Shown here: positions 5,832 through 5,840 of the stretch, one piece after another | Position numbering within the stretch: position 1 is the stretch's first letter | How the letters are laid out: the number at the start of each line of letters is the position of its first letter | Assembly (NCBI GenBank): GCA_964555565.1 | Contig: CAZKTF010000229.1 | Location: 1-5,840, forward strand | DNA: 5,840 nucleotides | Source of the DNA: CAZKTF01 sp964555565 | GTDB lineage: Bacteria; Planctomycetota; JAJSAM01; JAKLKS01 | Direction: 5' to 3' | Program-made: the position numbers and the translations under genes | Notes under the pieces: model-generated | What the model was told of the DNA's origin: nothing | Database searches by the model: none | What the model saw: only the letters and a program-made list of their open reading frames with translations

Positions 5832-5840
5832 ACGGCCGAT

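Overview
The window is very GC-rich and holds three plus-strand genes in tandem. The best guess is a Planctomycetota chromosome or metagenome-assembled genome. This rests on the gene types: a sigma factor carrying a membrane anchor and carboxypeptidase-regulatory-like repeats, followed by two exported prenyltransferase/squalene-oxidase-repeat proteins with a C-terminal HEAT-like segment. The phylum call is family knowledge, not proof.

Layout: positions 1-59 hold a short upstream stretch with an ECF-type GGAACTTT box and a small palindrome next to the start. 60-2261 is an ECF-like sigma factor (sigma2 and sigma4 regions), then one membrane helix, a Pro/Ala linker and about five beta-sandwich repeats. 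2297-3994 and 4091-5740 encode two paralogous secreted alpha-alpha toroid proteins of 565 and 549 residues. The last 409 bp up to and just past their stop codons are about 99% identical, although the N-terminal halves have diverged strongly. Between the paralogues (3977-4066) lies a perfect 28-bp inverted repeat around a 34-nt centre. Its left arm recurs at the end of the third gene (5723-5750), where the right arm is different. In both genes the last residues and the stop codon lie inside this repeat. 5787-5840 is non-coding and contains a short degenerate tandem repeat.

None of the three genes has a recognisable Shine-Dalgarno sequence. Genes 2 and 3 each have a TANAAT -10-like box 6-7 nt before a GTG start, which suggests leaderless transcripts from separate promoters rather than one operon.

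Working model (inference): the sigma factor is tethered to the membrane, with its repeat region outside the cytoplasm as a possible sensor. The two secreted toroid proteins may be its targets or partners, or may simply be neighbours. Their biochemical role is unknown, and the class II terpene cyclase DxDD motif is absent, so hopanoid or sterol cyclisation is not supported. The most distinctive DNA-level features are the repeat that ends two genes and the homogenised 3' ends.
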